From Lachnospiraceae bacterium (GTDB taxonomy: Bacteria; Bacillota; Clostridia; Lachnospirales; Lachnospiraceae): a DNA stretch of 5,524 nucleotides. A model generated the notes under the pieces. It was given only the letters and a program-made list of their open reading frames with translations, was not told where the DNA came from and ran no database searches. Positions 1-5,524 of this stretch are shown here, in pieces. A program made the translations under genes and the position numbers. The DNA lies in contig JAFOCX010000220.1 of the NCBI GenBank assembly GCA_017380975.1, positions 1 to 5,524 on the forward strand, given 5' to 3'. Within the stretch, counting starts at the first letter, position 1; each line of letters begins with the position of its first letter.

Positions 1-474
1 ATGCGAGCCTGCACCGCCGACGGGGAGTGAGGTCGTTTCGATGTGGCCGAGTGCAAAGTCGAGGACTTTTGCGGAAGTGCCGTGGTATACGGGGAGTTTG
101 ACATTGAGAACGGGGACTTCAACGATGCACATTATATCGCCCGAAGCGAGTGCGCTTGTATAATCACCGCTTTTGTCGGCGTTGTATTTTTGAGCCTTCT
201 CAAATTCCGCATTTTTCTCCTCCTCCGACATCGCAGAGATTGCGACTTGGTATTCTTCAACGGCATCGGCTTGTTTGCTTTCGATAATGAGGTCGCTGAC
301 GAACGGGTAGGCCGCCATCAACAGTCCGATGATGAAGATAAGGATGAACACGATTGTGAAAATGCGGTTGTTTCTGCGTGGCGCAATCGTGGTCTTTGAT
401 GCGATTTGTTCTTCTAATTCGGCGATGCGTTCTGCATTGGTATCAGTATTCATCGGTGTTTTTTCGTTGTCCAT
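1..474 (-). CDS. Class C (pilus-type) sortase, N-terminal part, runs off the left edge
   Basis: Reading the minus strand from ATG at 474 gives 158 codons with no stop before the window edge. Residues 38-55 form one hydrophobic membrane segment behind a basic RRNNR stretch, so the short N-terminus is probably cytoplasmic and the enzyme outside. A charged helical stretch (about 65-97) follows. Then comes the start of the sortase beta-barrel: GDIMCIVEVPVLNVKLPVYHGTS (about 112-134, typical family form G.I.IP.I.V.LPIYHGTS) and GHIETTSLPVGG (143-154). These are hallmark sequences of class C sortases, which join pilin subunits covalently through an LPXTG-type signal. The catalytic His (TGH), Cys (TLxTC) and Arg would lie beyond the edge, so activity cannot be judged. 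ATG474 is chosen because GGAGG lies 5 nt upstream (480-484); Met8 is a weaker alternative. Pilin genes are expected next to it but are not visible. GC and codon use differ from the rest of the window. Confidence 0.85.
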   Translation of the reverse strand, partial: MDNEKTPMNTDTNAERIAELEEQIASKTTIAPRRNNRIFTIVFILIFIIGLLMAAYPFVSDLIIESKQADAVEEYQVAISAMSEEEKNAEFEKAQKYNADKSGDYTSALASGDIMCIVEVPVLNVKLPVYHGTSAKVLDFALGHIETTSLPVGGAGSH

Positions 475-568
475 AAAAGCCTCCGGAATGGAAATAGTGA
501 GGGGTGAGGGGGTAATAGTGAATGGGTGCGGTGTAATCTTCCTAAACCCCACAAACTACAAAAAGGCA
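475..568. other. Low-complexity spacer and probable sequence junction
   Basis: This stretch separates the divergent sortase and peptidase genes. It holds the sortase ribosome binding site (minus strand, 480-484). It also has a G-rich plus-strand tract with two direct copies of AATAGTGA (493-500 and 514-521), two copies of GAATGG (486-491 and 520-525) and GGGGTGAGGGGG (501-512). It ends in CCCCACAAACTACAAA, after which family-like peptidase codons begin. I see no convincing promoter or ribosome binding site for the peptidase here. The repetitive texture resembles spacer sequences I associate with other gut Firmicutes (from memory, not checked). Together with the composition change on its left side, this suggests that sequence of two origins meets at about 550-565. 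Confidence 0.5.
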
Positions 569-1738
569 ATGCAGATTCTCGAGGACACTCATGTAGCCAT
601 CGTTGATCTTCAGATGCAGCTTTGTGCGATCCGCTCTCCTTCCAATATGGAGGAAAACAGAGCAAAACATTTCTATGAGCTTATGAGTCAGATCGGACTT
701 GATCATGTATATATGGATGAGGTAAACAATGTGATCGGTCTTTGGAAAGGTACCGGAGACGGTCCGACGCTTGTAGTTGCAGCGCACATGGATACGGTAT
801 TTGGTCCGGAGATTGACTGTACTCCTGTAAAAAAGGAGGACGGATTTATCTGGGGACCGGGTATTTGCGATGATACAAGAGGTATGGTTGAAGTATATGC
901 GATCGCGAAGACCATGTGTGAAACAGGCATCCGCGCCAAAGGCGATATTCTCTTTGTAGGAAATGTGGGGGAAGAAAGTCTTGGCGACCTGCGCGGCAGT
1001 AAGCATCTTTTTGCAAATAATCCGAATATTGATGTCTTTATGTCCATTGACGGTCCGCAGATCGAATCATTGGTAACCAATGCCATTGCAGGATGTAAAT
1101 ATCGTTTTACATATACCGGACGAGGCGGCCATGCTTTAGGTGCTTTTGGTATTCCTAACGTAAATAATGCTTTAGGCTATGCGATGGCAAAAATCGCTAC
1201 TCTTGAGGTTCCGAAAGATCCGTTATCGATTTTTAACATCGGTGTTGTACAAGGCGGCGTATCTGTGAATGCGATCCCGGCAAAGTCCAGTATGATGATT
1301 GATCTGAGATCGATGAGCCAGACAGAGCTTGATCGAATGAAAGCGTTCGTTGTCTCTGCTGCAAAAGAAGGACTTGAAACAGAATTAGCTCGTTGGAATC
1401 ATCCGACAGAAACACTTGAACTTCAGATCGAAATTTTAAGTGAGCGTCCTGGCGGAACTCAGCCGATCGATGCACCTGTTGTTCAGGCTGCTTTGGCTGC
1501 ATATGAAGCATACGGAATTGAACCAAAGCTTCAGAAAGGCGCGAGCACAGACTCCAATATCCCGATCAGCAGAGGTATCCCGGCTGTCACGGTAAGCCGT
1601 GGAGGTATCCAGATCGACGGACATACTGTAAATGAACGCTTCCAGCCGGATCATGCATATGTAGGAACACAGAGAGATATGATCCTTGCACTGTTACTGG
1701 CAGGTTACGAACATATTGCAGAACCGGTTATCAAATAA
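569..1738 (+). CDS. M20-family zinc metallopeptidase (PepT/ArgE/CPG2-like), 5' end uncertain
   Basis: Cytoplasmic M20/M25/M40 metallohydrolase, expected to cleave a small peptide or N-acyl amino acid; the substrate cannot be told. Numbering from ATG569 (389 residues), the metal and catalytic sites are all present: H73 and D75 in AAHMDTVF, D101 in GPGICDDTRG, E135/E136 in VGEES, D161 in SIDG, and H352 in DGHTVNE. A dimerisation (lid) domain lies at about 180-290, with GRGGHA (H188) and GGVSVNAIPAKSSMMIDLRS-like sequence. There is no signal peptide. The start is doubtful. ATG569 has only AAAAGG 2 nt upstream, which is too close. GTG518 has a GAGGGG-like tract 5 nt away but adds 17 residues, most unlike the family. 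ATG488 has no ribosome binding site. The family-like NYKKA just before ATG569 suggests that the native start lay a few codons upstream and was lost at a junction. The open frame extending back to 329 is antisense to the sortase and not credible. The gene converges with the rsfS operon and ends 12 nt before a strong hairpin. Confidence 0.8.
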   Translation: MQILEDTHVAIVDLQMQLCAIRSPSNMEENRAKHFYELMSQIGLDHVYMDEVNNVIGLWKGTGDGPTLVVAAHMDTVFGPEIDCTPVKKEDGFIWGPGICDDTRGMVEVYAIAKTMCETGIRAKGDILFVGNVGEESLGDLRGSKHLFANNPNIDVFMSIDGPQIESLVTNAIAGCKYRFTYTGRGGHALGAFGIPNVNNALGYAMAKIATLEVPKDPLSIFNIGVVQGGVSVNAIPAKSSMMIDLRSMSQTELDRMKAFVVSAAKEGLETELARWNHPTETLELQIEILSERPGGTQPIDAPVVQAALAAYEAYGIEPKLQKGASTDSNIPISRGIPAVTVSRGGIQIDGHTVNERFQPDHAYVGTQRDMILALLLAGYEHIAEPVIK

Positions 1739-1750
1739 TATTTAGAAATA

Positions 1751-1792
1751 AAACAGGCTGTACCGCTCTTATCGGGCGAGTACAGCCTGTTT
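1751..1792. terminator. Bidirectional intrinsic terminator between the peptidase gene and rsfS
   Basis: A perfect 13-bp inverted repeat, AAACAGGCTGTAC (1751-1763) and its complement (1780-1792), encloses an inner stem CGCTC/GGGCG (1764-1768 and 1774-1778) with one bulged A. On the plus strand, T-rich sequence (TTCGTGTTTTG) follows 12 nt after the peptidase stop has begun the hairpin. On the minus strand, the A-rich left flank becomes a TTTTATTT tail. It sits between two convergent genes, 12 nt past the peptidase stop and 53 nt past the rsfS stop, so it can end both transcripts. Confidence 0.9.
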
Positions 1793-1845
1793 CGTGTTTT
1801 GTCTTAGTATTTCTAGTACCTTGCGTTAAAACGCCGTGTACCGGA

Positions 1846-2199
1846 TTACAGCTCGTCTGTGGACTCGAGGACCTTTCCGTCTCTCCAGATTCTCTCAAGA
1901 TCGTAGAATAATCTGTCTTCCTGAGAGAATACATGAACGATCACATCGTTGTAGTCCATTAACATCCATGTGGATGTCAGGTTTCCTTCTTTCTGTTTGC
2001 ACTCATAACCTGCTTTGAAGAGCTTCTCTTCTACACTGTCTACAAGAGCATGAAGCTGGCTGATGTTTGTTGCGCTTGCGATTACAAAATAATCAGCGAT
2101 AACAGAAACACCGTTAATATCGATAACTTTAATGTCTTCGCCTTTTTTCTCTTCGAGAGCGGCTACGGCGATTTTTACCATTTCTTTTGACTGATTCAA
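1846..2199 (-). CDS. rsfS: Ribosome silencing factor RsfS
   Basis: 117 residues, the usual size of the RsfS/YbeB/Iojap family. The family binds ribosomal protein L14 (uL14) on the 50S subunit and blocks joining of the 30S subunit, reducing translation in poor nutrient conditions. Visible family sequence includes ADYFVIASATNISQLHALVD (35-54), the conserved W78 before MLMDYNDVIVHVF (79-91), and the SQEDRLFYDLERIWRDG block (92-108). The start is TTG at 2199. It is supported by a perfect AAGGAGGT 8 nt upstream (2208-2215) and by the match of the N-terminus (NQSKEMVKIAVAALEEKKGEDI) to the family; the next Met (codon 7) has no such site. Its first 71 nt overlap the 3' end of yqeK in another frame, so the two are probably translationally linked. 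It is the last gene of the operon. Confidence 0.95.
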   Translation of the reverse strand: MNQSKEMVKIAVAALEEKKGEDIKVIDINGVSVIADYFVIASATNISQLHALVDSVEEKLFKAGYECKQKEGNLTSTWMLMDYNDVIVHVFSQEDRLFYDLERIWRDGKVLESTDEL

Positions 2200-2851
2200 C
2201 GTTAGTTACCTCCTTCGTTGGGGATGTAGGGTCATTGTCCTCTCGTACGGATATTGCTTTATCAGCTTGTTTCTCTTCAACAATACGGCGCATATCTGCA
2301 CATGCTTCTATTGTTGTCGTGTCGATCGGACAGTTGGTTGATTCCAGATATTTTAAAATACTTTCCATAATAGAAAGACAGGCCAGATCCAGATCAATAA
2401 ATGCCAGCTTTCGCATTGCCGGAAGTTCAGAAGCCTTATAGCGACCCGGTTCAATATAATCCGCCACATAGAGGATCTTATCGAGAAGACTCATATCCTT
2501 CTTACCGGTCGTATGACATTCGATCGCTGTTAAAATTTCCTGATCATCAATTCCATATTTCTCACGTGCATACCAGGCACCCAGCTTTGCATGAAGCAAG
2601 GAAGGATCTCTCAGTTCGCCGTCCGTCATAGGAATCTCACGCTTCTGACATTTTAAAAGCATGGTTTCATTGTCAAATCGTTTTGCACAGTCATGGAGAA
2701 GGCCTGCAAGCTCTGCTTTCTGAAGATCATATTCATAACGCATTGCAAGAGCCTGACATGTGTAGGCTACACCAAGGGTATGTTCAAAACGAAACGGATC
2801 CAGTTTCTTTTTTAAAGATTTTCTGATTTCTAAAACTTGTGTATTCATCAT
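2129..2851 (-). CDS. yqeK: HD-domain hydrolase YqeK (probable Ap4A/dinucleoside polyphosphate hydrolase)
   Basis: Cytoplasmic metal-dependent phosphohydrolase of the HD superfamily. Characterised YqeK proteins split diadenosine tetraphosphate symmetrically to ADP, lowering an alarmone-like nucleotide. Metal-site motifs are RFEHTLGVA with H24, LAGLLHDCAK with H53/D54, H87 (SLLHAKLGA), H113 (ECHTTGKKDM) and D131 (ILYVADYIEPGR). The fold is covered by about residue 195, near the family's usual length. The last 45 residues are extra: an acidic, polar linker and then residues 221-240, of which 12 of 20 are Lys/Arg. That tail is read out of frame across the start of rsfS. The start at 2851 (Met-Met) lies 3 nt after the nadD stop with no clear Shine-Dalgarno sequence, which points to translation coupled to nadD. 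The pair nadD-yqeK is a common Firmicute arrangement. Confidence 0.93.
   Translation of the reverse strand: MMNTQVLEIRKSLKKKLDPFRFEHTLGVAYTCQALAMRYEYDLQKAELAGLLHDCAKRFDNETMLLKCQKREIPMTDGELRDPSLLHAKLGAWYAREKYGIDDQEILTAIECHTTGKKDMSLLDKILYVADYIEPGRYKASELPAMRKLAFIDLDLACLSIMESILKYLESTNCPIDTTTIEACADMRRIVEEKQADKAISVREDNDPTSPTKEVTNVESVKRNGKNRRSRSRREKRRRH
2208..2215 (-). promoter_or_regulatory. Strong Shine-Dalgarno site of rsfS, inside yqeK
   Basis: Minus-strand AAGGAGGT, fully complementary to the 16S rRNA 3' end, lies 8 nt before the TTG at 2199. It decides the rsfS start and shows that the non-ATG start is real. The same bases code for Lys213-Glu214-Val215 of YqeK, so ribosomes reading yqeK pass over this site. 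Confidence 0.9.
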
Positions 2852-2854
2852 CGT

Positions 2855-3460
2855 TTATTTATAGAGTCCATGAACTCGGATGTACTGTTCCACTGCTTCC
2901 GGAACATCTTTTACAATACTTTTTCCTTCGGCGATTCGTTTGCGAATATCTGCAGATGCAATATCTACCTCTTCGTTATGAAGCGGAAGGATCTTGGCAC
3001 CATACTTTTCAGTCAGATATGCGATCTGCTCATCAAAAGAGCGTTCCGCGCCTGCATAATCGCGTCCGGAAACCATGAGTGTGGTCAAAGCCATGACTTG
3101 TTCCGGGTGATACCAGGCTTCAATCTGGAATAAAGAGTCTGCACCGATAATGAAATAGAATTCATGATCCGGATACTCTTCTTTTAAAAGTGCCAAGGTA
3201 TGGGCAGTATATGTGTTACCCTCTCGTCTCATCTCGAAATCAGAGATAACACAGAATGGGAGTTCCTCAAGTGCCAGACGAAGCATATCAATACGTGCTT
3301 CTCCTGCTGTGATCGTACGGTCTTTTTTATGCGGAGGGATATGGGATGGCATATACCATATCTCATCAAGACCATATTCTTCATACGCCTGTTTTCCTAA
3401 TAACAGGTGTCCGTTGTGGACGGGATCAAATGTTCCGCCCATGATACCGATCCGTTTCAT
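2855..3460 (-). CDS. nadD: Nicotinate-nucleotide adenylyltransferase NadD
   Basis: Transfers AMP from ATP to nicotinate mononucleotide to make deamido-NAD, an essential step shared by de novo and salvage NAD synthesis. It acts in the cytoplasm. At 201 residues it has normal family length. The nucleotidyltransferase signature GGTFDPVHNGHLLLG (8-22) carries the HxGH pair H15/H18. YMPSHIPPHKK (36-46), IGADSLFQIEAW (105-116) and a C-terminal IASADIRKRI (167-176) are all typical. The last corresponds to the ISSTxIR motif, but with Ala-Ser-Ala in place of Ser-Ser-Thr, a relaxed version. The start at 3460 has AAAGGAG 7 nt upstream (3468-3474). It lies 30 nt after yhbY and 3 nt before yqeK, within the same operon. 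Confidence 0.96.
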   Translation of the reverse strand: MKRIGIMGGTFDPVHNGHLLLGKQAYEEYGLDEIWYMPSHIPPHKKDRTITAGEARIDMLRLALEELPFCVISDFEMRREGNTYTAHTLALLKEEYPDHEFYFIIGADSLFQIEAWYHPEQVMALTTLMVSGRDYAGAERSFDEQIAYLTEKYGAKILPLHNEEVDIASADIRKRIAEGKSIVKDVPEAVEQYIRVHGLYK

Positions 3461-3490
3461 GAAACAGCTCCTTTCAGGGATGACTCAGGA

Positions 3491-3784
3491 TTACGGAAGA
3501 ACGATCTTTCTGTTCTTTTCTTCCTTCGCCGGACGATATAAAACGATCATTTTACCAATTACCTGAACGACCTGGGAACGTGTACGCTCGCCAAGAACAG
3601 CTGCAATGCTCTTCGGATCGTCCATGCAGTTCTTTAATACGTGGATCTTGATCAGCTCTCTTGCTTCCAGTGCTTCATCAACAGCCTGTGTAAGCTCCGG
3701 AGTCAGACTGGATTTACCAATCTGAAGGATCGCGTCCATTGTCATTGCAAGGCCTTTTAAGTAAGATCTCTGCTTGCTTGTCAT
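3491..3784 (-). CDS. yhbY: YhbY-type ribosome-associated RNA-binding protein (CRM domain)
   Basis: 97-residue single CRM-domain protein (CRS1/YhbY family). Relatives associate with pre-50S ribosomal particles and are thought to help large-subunit assembly. Family features are MTSKQRSYLKGLA (1-13), the helix VDEALEARELIKIHVLKNC (35-53) and RTRSQVVQVIGKMIVLYRP (68-86). The RNA-binding loop, usually GKxG, reads GKSS here (23-26), so the second glycine is replaced by serine. The rest is well conserved, so function is probably kept. GAGGAG lies 10 nt upstream of ATG3784, and the gene begins 27 nt after obgE. Its place between obgE and nadD is the standard one in clostridia and fits a ribosome assembly cluster. 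Confidence 0.93.
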   Translation of the reverse strand: MTSKQRSYLKGLAMTMDAILQIGKSSLTPELTQAVDEALEARELIKIHVLKNCMDDPKSIAAVLGERTRSQVVQVIGKMIVLYRPAKEEKNRKIVLP

Positions 3785-3811
3785 AGGGCTTTATCTCCTC
3801 TAAAAAATCAA

Positions 3812-5095
3812 TTATTTATAGTAATCGAACACAAGACCATACATACGTACTGTATCGCCTTCCTCGATGCCTGCTTCTTCTAATGCTTCCAGAATACCAT
3901 TCTCTTTTAAGAACTTCTGGAAGAAGTTAAAGCCTTTTTCAGACTCGAGGTTTGTATATCCGAGCATCTTTTCAATTCTCGGACCTTCAACCACATACTC
4001 TCCGTCCTCATTCTTTTCAACTGTGTACGGAAGGTTGCGGTCTGTCATGTATTCTACTTCGAATTCCTTCTCAAAAATCTTCGGAGTTCTGTCTACGGTA
4101 CTTAATACCTTGAACAAATAATATAAAAGCTCATTTACACCTTCGCCGCTGACTGCGGAAATACCGAATACCGGAATGCCCTGGCTTTCAAACTCGTCTT
4201 TCAGAGCCTGAAGCGGGTTCAGTTCCTCGTCATAAAGAGCGTCCAGCTTATTGGCAGCAATTGCCTGCGGGAGCTCTAAAAGCTTCGGATTGTAAGCTTT
4301 TAATTCTTCCATGATCATATGGACATCTTCTACCGGATCGCGTCCCTCTACGGATGCTCCGTCTACTACATGAAGAAGAACTTTCGTTCTCTCAATATGG
4401 CGTAAGAATTCATGTCCAAGGCCTGCACCCTCGGATGCACCCTCGATCAATCCCGGAATGTCAGCCATTACGAAGCTGTTTCCGTCTCCGAGATTTACCA
4501 CACCGAGATGTGGATTTAATGTTGTGAAATGATAGTTGGCAACTTTCGGGCGTGCATTGGATACTCGAGATAATAATGTAGACTTACCTACATTCGGGAA
4601 TCCCACGAGACCTACATCTGCGAGAACCTTCAGCTCTAACTGTACCCAAAGTTCTGCACCTGCCTGTCCCGGCTGTGCATACTTCGGTGCCTGCATGGTT
4701 GCTGTAGCGAAGTTCATGTTGCCAAGGCCGCCTTTACCGCCTTTTAAAATGACTTCTCTGCGGTTATCACCGGACATGTCGGTAATGACTTTACCGGTTT
4801 CCATGTCCTTAACTACAGTACCCTGAGGAACTTTAATAACAAGGTCCTTGCCGTTAGCACCATGGCATCTGCGCTTTCCGCCTTCTTCGCCAGGCTGAGC
4901 CACATACTTTCTAACATGACGGAAATCTACAAGTGTATTCAGACCGTCATCTACTTCAAAGATAATATCGCCGCCTTTGCCGCCGTCACCGCCGTCCGGG
5001 CCGCCGTTGGGAACATAAATTTCTCTACGGAAACTCACATGGCCATTTCCGCCGTCACCAGATTTGATAAAAACTTTTGCGCTGTCTGTAAACAT
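3812..5095 (-). CDS. obgE: GTPase ObgE/CgtA, ribosome assembly and stress regulator
   Basis: Essential Obg-family GTPase that binds 50S precursors and ties ribosome maturation to GTP/ppGpp levels. The 427-residue protein has all three domains. The glycine-rich Obg fold (1-158) includes GGPDGGDGGKGGD (31-43) and GGKGGLGN. The G domain (about 159-330) has G1 GFPNVGKS (165-172), switch I with FTTLNPHLG (190-198), G3 DIPG (212-215), G4 NKLD (282-285) and G5 SA (313-314). A C-terminal OCT domain (about 345-427) follows, the Firmicute version found in B. subtilis Obg and absent from E. coli. The start at 5095 matches the conserved MFTDSAKVFIKSGDGG N-terminus. AAAGGA (5108-5113) lies 12 nt upstream, a rather long spacing. 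A hairpin after rpmA and a possible promoter in the 113-nt gap suggest that obgE heads its own transcription unit. Confidence 0.97.
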   Translation of the reverse strand: MFTDSAKVFIKSGDGGNGHVSFRREIYVPNGGPDGGDGGKGGDIIFEVDDGLNTLVDFRHVRKYVAQPGEEGGKRRCHGANGKDLVIKVPQGTVVKDMETGKVITDMSGDNRREVILKGGKGGLGNMNFATATMQAPKYAQPGQAGAELWVQLELKVLADVGLVGFPNVGKSTLLSRVSNARPKVANYHFTTLNPHLGVVNLGDGNSFVMADIPGLIEGASEGAGLGHEFLRHIERTKVLLHVVDGASVEGRDPVEDVHMIMEELKAYNPKLLELPQAIAANKLDALYDEELNPLQALKDEFESQGIPVFGISAVSGEGVNELLYYLFKVLSTVDRTPKIFEKEFEVEYMTDRNLPYTVEKNEDGEYVVEGPRIEKMLGYTNLESEKGFNFFQKFLKENGILEALEEAGIEEGDTVRMYGLVFDYYK

Positions 5096-5133
5096 GGGTT
5101 CGTTCAGTCCTTTCCAAAACTGTCTGGTTATTA

Positions 5134-5162
5134 ACTATAGTTACTATTATGTTTATTTACAT
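5134..5162 (-). promoter_or_regulatory. Candidate sigma-A promoter for obgE, with palindromes
   Basis: On the minus strand a possible -10 box TATAGT (5134-5139) is preceded at 17 bp by ATGTAA (5157-5162), a poor -35 match with 3 of 6 bases. The -10 lies inside a perfect 12-bp palindrome, TAACTATAGTTA (5132-5143). The -35 lies inside an inverted repeat, GTTTAT-N4-ATAAAC (5151-5166). The AT-rich setting just after the rpmA terminator makes a promoter plausible, but AT-rich DNA gives such matches by chance. Confidence 0.3.
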
Positions 5163-5202
5163 AAACTCTAAAAGAGCCCCATACCTTACAGTATGGAGCT
5201 CT
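5163..5202 (-). terminator. Hairpin terminator or attenuator after rpmA
   Basis: Read on the minus strand, the arms AGAGCTCCATAC (5202-5191) and GTATGGGGCTCT (5184-5173) form a 12-bp stem with one U-G wobble around a 6-nt loop. TTTAGAGTTT follows (5172-5163). The stem starts 6 nt past the rpmA stop. The wobble pairs only in the minus-strand RNA, which fits use in that direction. The interrupted U tract suggests that termination is partial, so some transcription may continue into obgE. Confidence 0.7.
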
Positions 5203-5208
5203 AAGTTA

Positions 5209-5499
5209 TTATTCGCTGATTACTCTCGGATATACAGAAACCTGTTTTTTGTCTCTGCCTTTTCTCTCAAATCTAACAACGCCATCAACCTTTGCGAATA
5301 ATGTGTCATCACCGCCACGGCCAACGTTAAGACCCGGATGGATCTTAGTACCACGCTGTCTGTAAAGAATGTTTCCAGCTAATACGAACTGTCCGTCTGC
5401 TCTCTTTGCTCCAAGGCGCTTGGACTCGGAATCTCTACCGTTCTTAGTAGAACCAACACCTTTCTTGTGAGCAAATAACTGAAGGTTCATCTTAAACAT
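5209..5499 (-). CDS. rpmA: 50S ribosomal protein L27 with cleavable N-terminal prepeptide
   Basis: Bacterial ribosomal protein bL27, located near the peptidyl transferase centre, where its N-terminus reaches the tRNA acceptor ends. The 96-residue product starts [10 protein letters not shown] before the [14 protein letters not shown] of mature L27. The NLQLFA|H sequence is the cleavage motif of the Firmicute protease Prp (YsxB), so about 10 residues should be removed, leaving 86. The rest is standard: [33 protein letters not shown] and [21 protein letters not shown]5499 is chosen because GGGAGGTG lies 8 nt upstream (5508-5515); Met4 would also keep the cleavage site. The genes rplU and prp usually sit just upstream in this order but would lie beyond the window edge. 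Confidence 0.97.
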   Translation of the reverse strand: MFKMNLQLFAHKKGVGSTKNGRDSESKRLGAKRADGQFVLAGNILYRQRGTKIHPGLNVGRGGDDTLFAKVDGVVRFERKGRDKKQVSVYPRVISE

Positions 5500-5524
5500 A
5501 TCGGTTACACCTCCCTGAATCGAA

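Noticed and set aside
43..399. 118-codon plus-strand open frame
   Set aside because: It is the antisense image of the sortase gene, whose minus-strand reading has clear family motifs and a good ribosome binding site.
493..521. Direct repeat AATAGTGA as a possible attachment site or regulator binding site
   Set aside because: The copies are short, sit within low-complexity G/A-rich sequence, and have no integrase or regulator gene nearby.
329..568. Long upstream extension of the peptidase frame, with starts at 329, 488 or 518
   Set aside because: The region up to 474 is antisense to the sortase coding sequence, and the residues show no peptidase family similarity. ATG488 lacks a ribosome binding site. 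GTG518 has only a G-rich tract, which is part of a low-complexity spacer.
4862..5134. 90-codon plus-strand open frame rich in Ala/Val
   Set aside because: It lies antisense to the glycine-rich Obg fold of obgE. GGC/GGA repeats read backwards give Ala/Pro-rich shadow frames.
1..5524. CRISPR array, insertion sequence ends, tRNA or rRNA genes
   Set aside because: No regularly spaced repeats, transposase motifs, or tRNA-like cloverleaf sequences were found on either strand by eye.

Overview
The window looks like a low-to-mid-GC Firmicute, most likely a gut clostridium of the Lachnospiraceae type. The evidence is the gene order rpmA-obgE-yhbY-nadD-yqeK-rsfS, strong AGGAGG-type ribosome binding sites, a TTG start on rsfS, and a ribosomal protein L27 that carries the Firmicute-specific N-terminal prepeptide. 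The genus assignment is inference; no 16S or other marker is present.

From right to left on the minus strand, positions 5499 to 1846 hold a conserved housekeeping block. It contains rpmA (L27), a hairpin terminator, then obgE (ribosome assembly GTPase), yhbY (CRM-domain ribosome-associated RNA-binding protein), nadD (nicotinate mononucleotide adenylyltransferase), yqeK (HD-domain nucleotide hydrolase) and rsfS (ribosome silencing factor). Gaps within the obgE-rsfS run are 27, 30 and 3 nt, and yqeK overlaps rsfS by 71 nt, so it reads as one operon. Its theme is 50S subunit assembly and silencing plus NAD and alarmone nucleotide metabolism. A strong bidirectional hairpin (1751-1792) separates its end from a convergent plus-strand M20 metallopeptidase gene (about 569-1738).

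The left 474 bases encode, on the minus strand, the first 158 residues of a class C (pilus-type) sortase whose catalytic part lies beyond the window edge. This block is about 50% GC by hand count. Its codons (CTC, CCC, GTC, GGC) are unlike those of the rest of the window. Between it and the peptidase lies a short low-complexity G-rich spacer. The peptidase reading frame keeps family-like sequence right up to this spacer but has no convincing start codon or ribosome binding site. This points to a join around 550-565, either a recombination event that removed the peptidase 5' end or a chimeric assembly of two gut Firmicutes.

No mobile element, CRISPR array, tRNA or rRNA was seen, and I found no convincing undescribed system. 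The most useful observations are the probable junction, the out-of-frame basic tail of YqeK over the rsfS start, and the palindromic promoter region in front of obgE.
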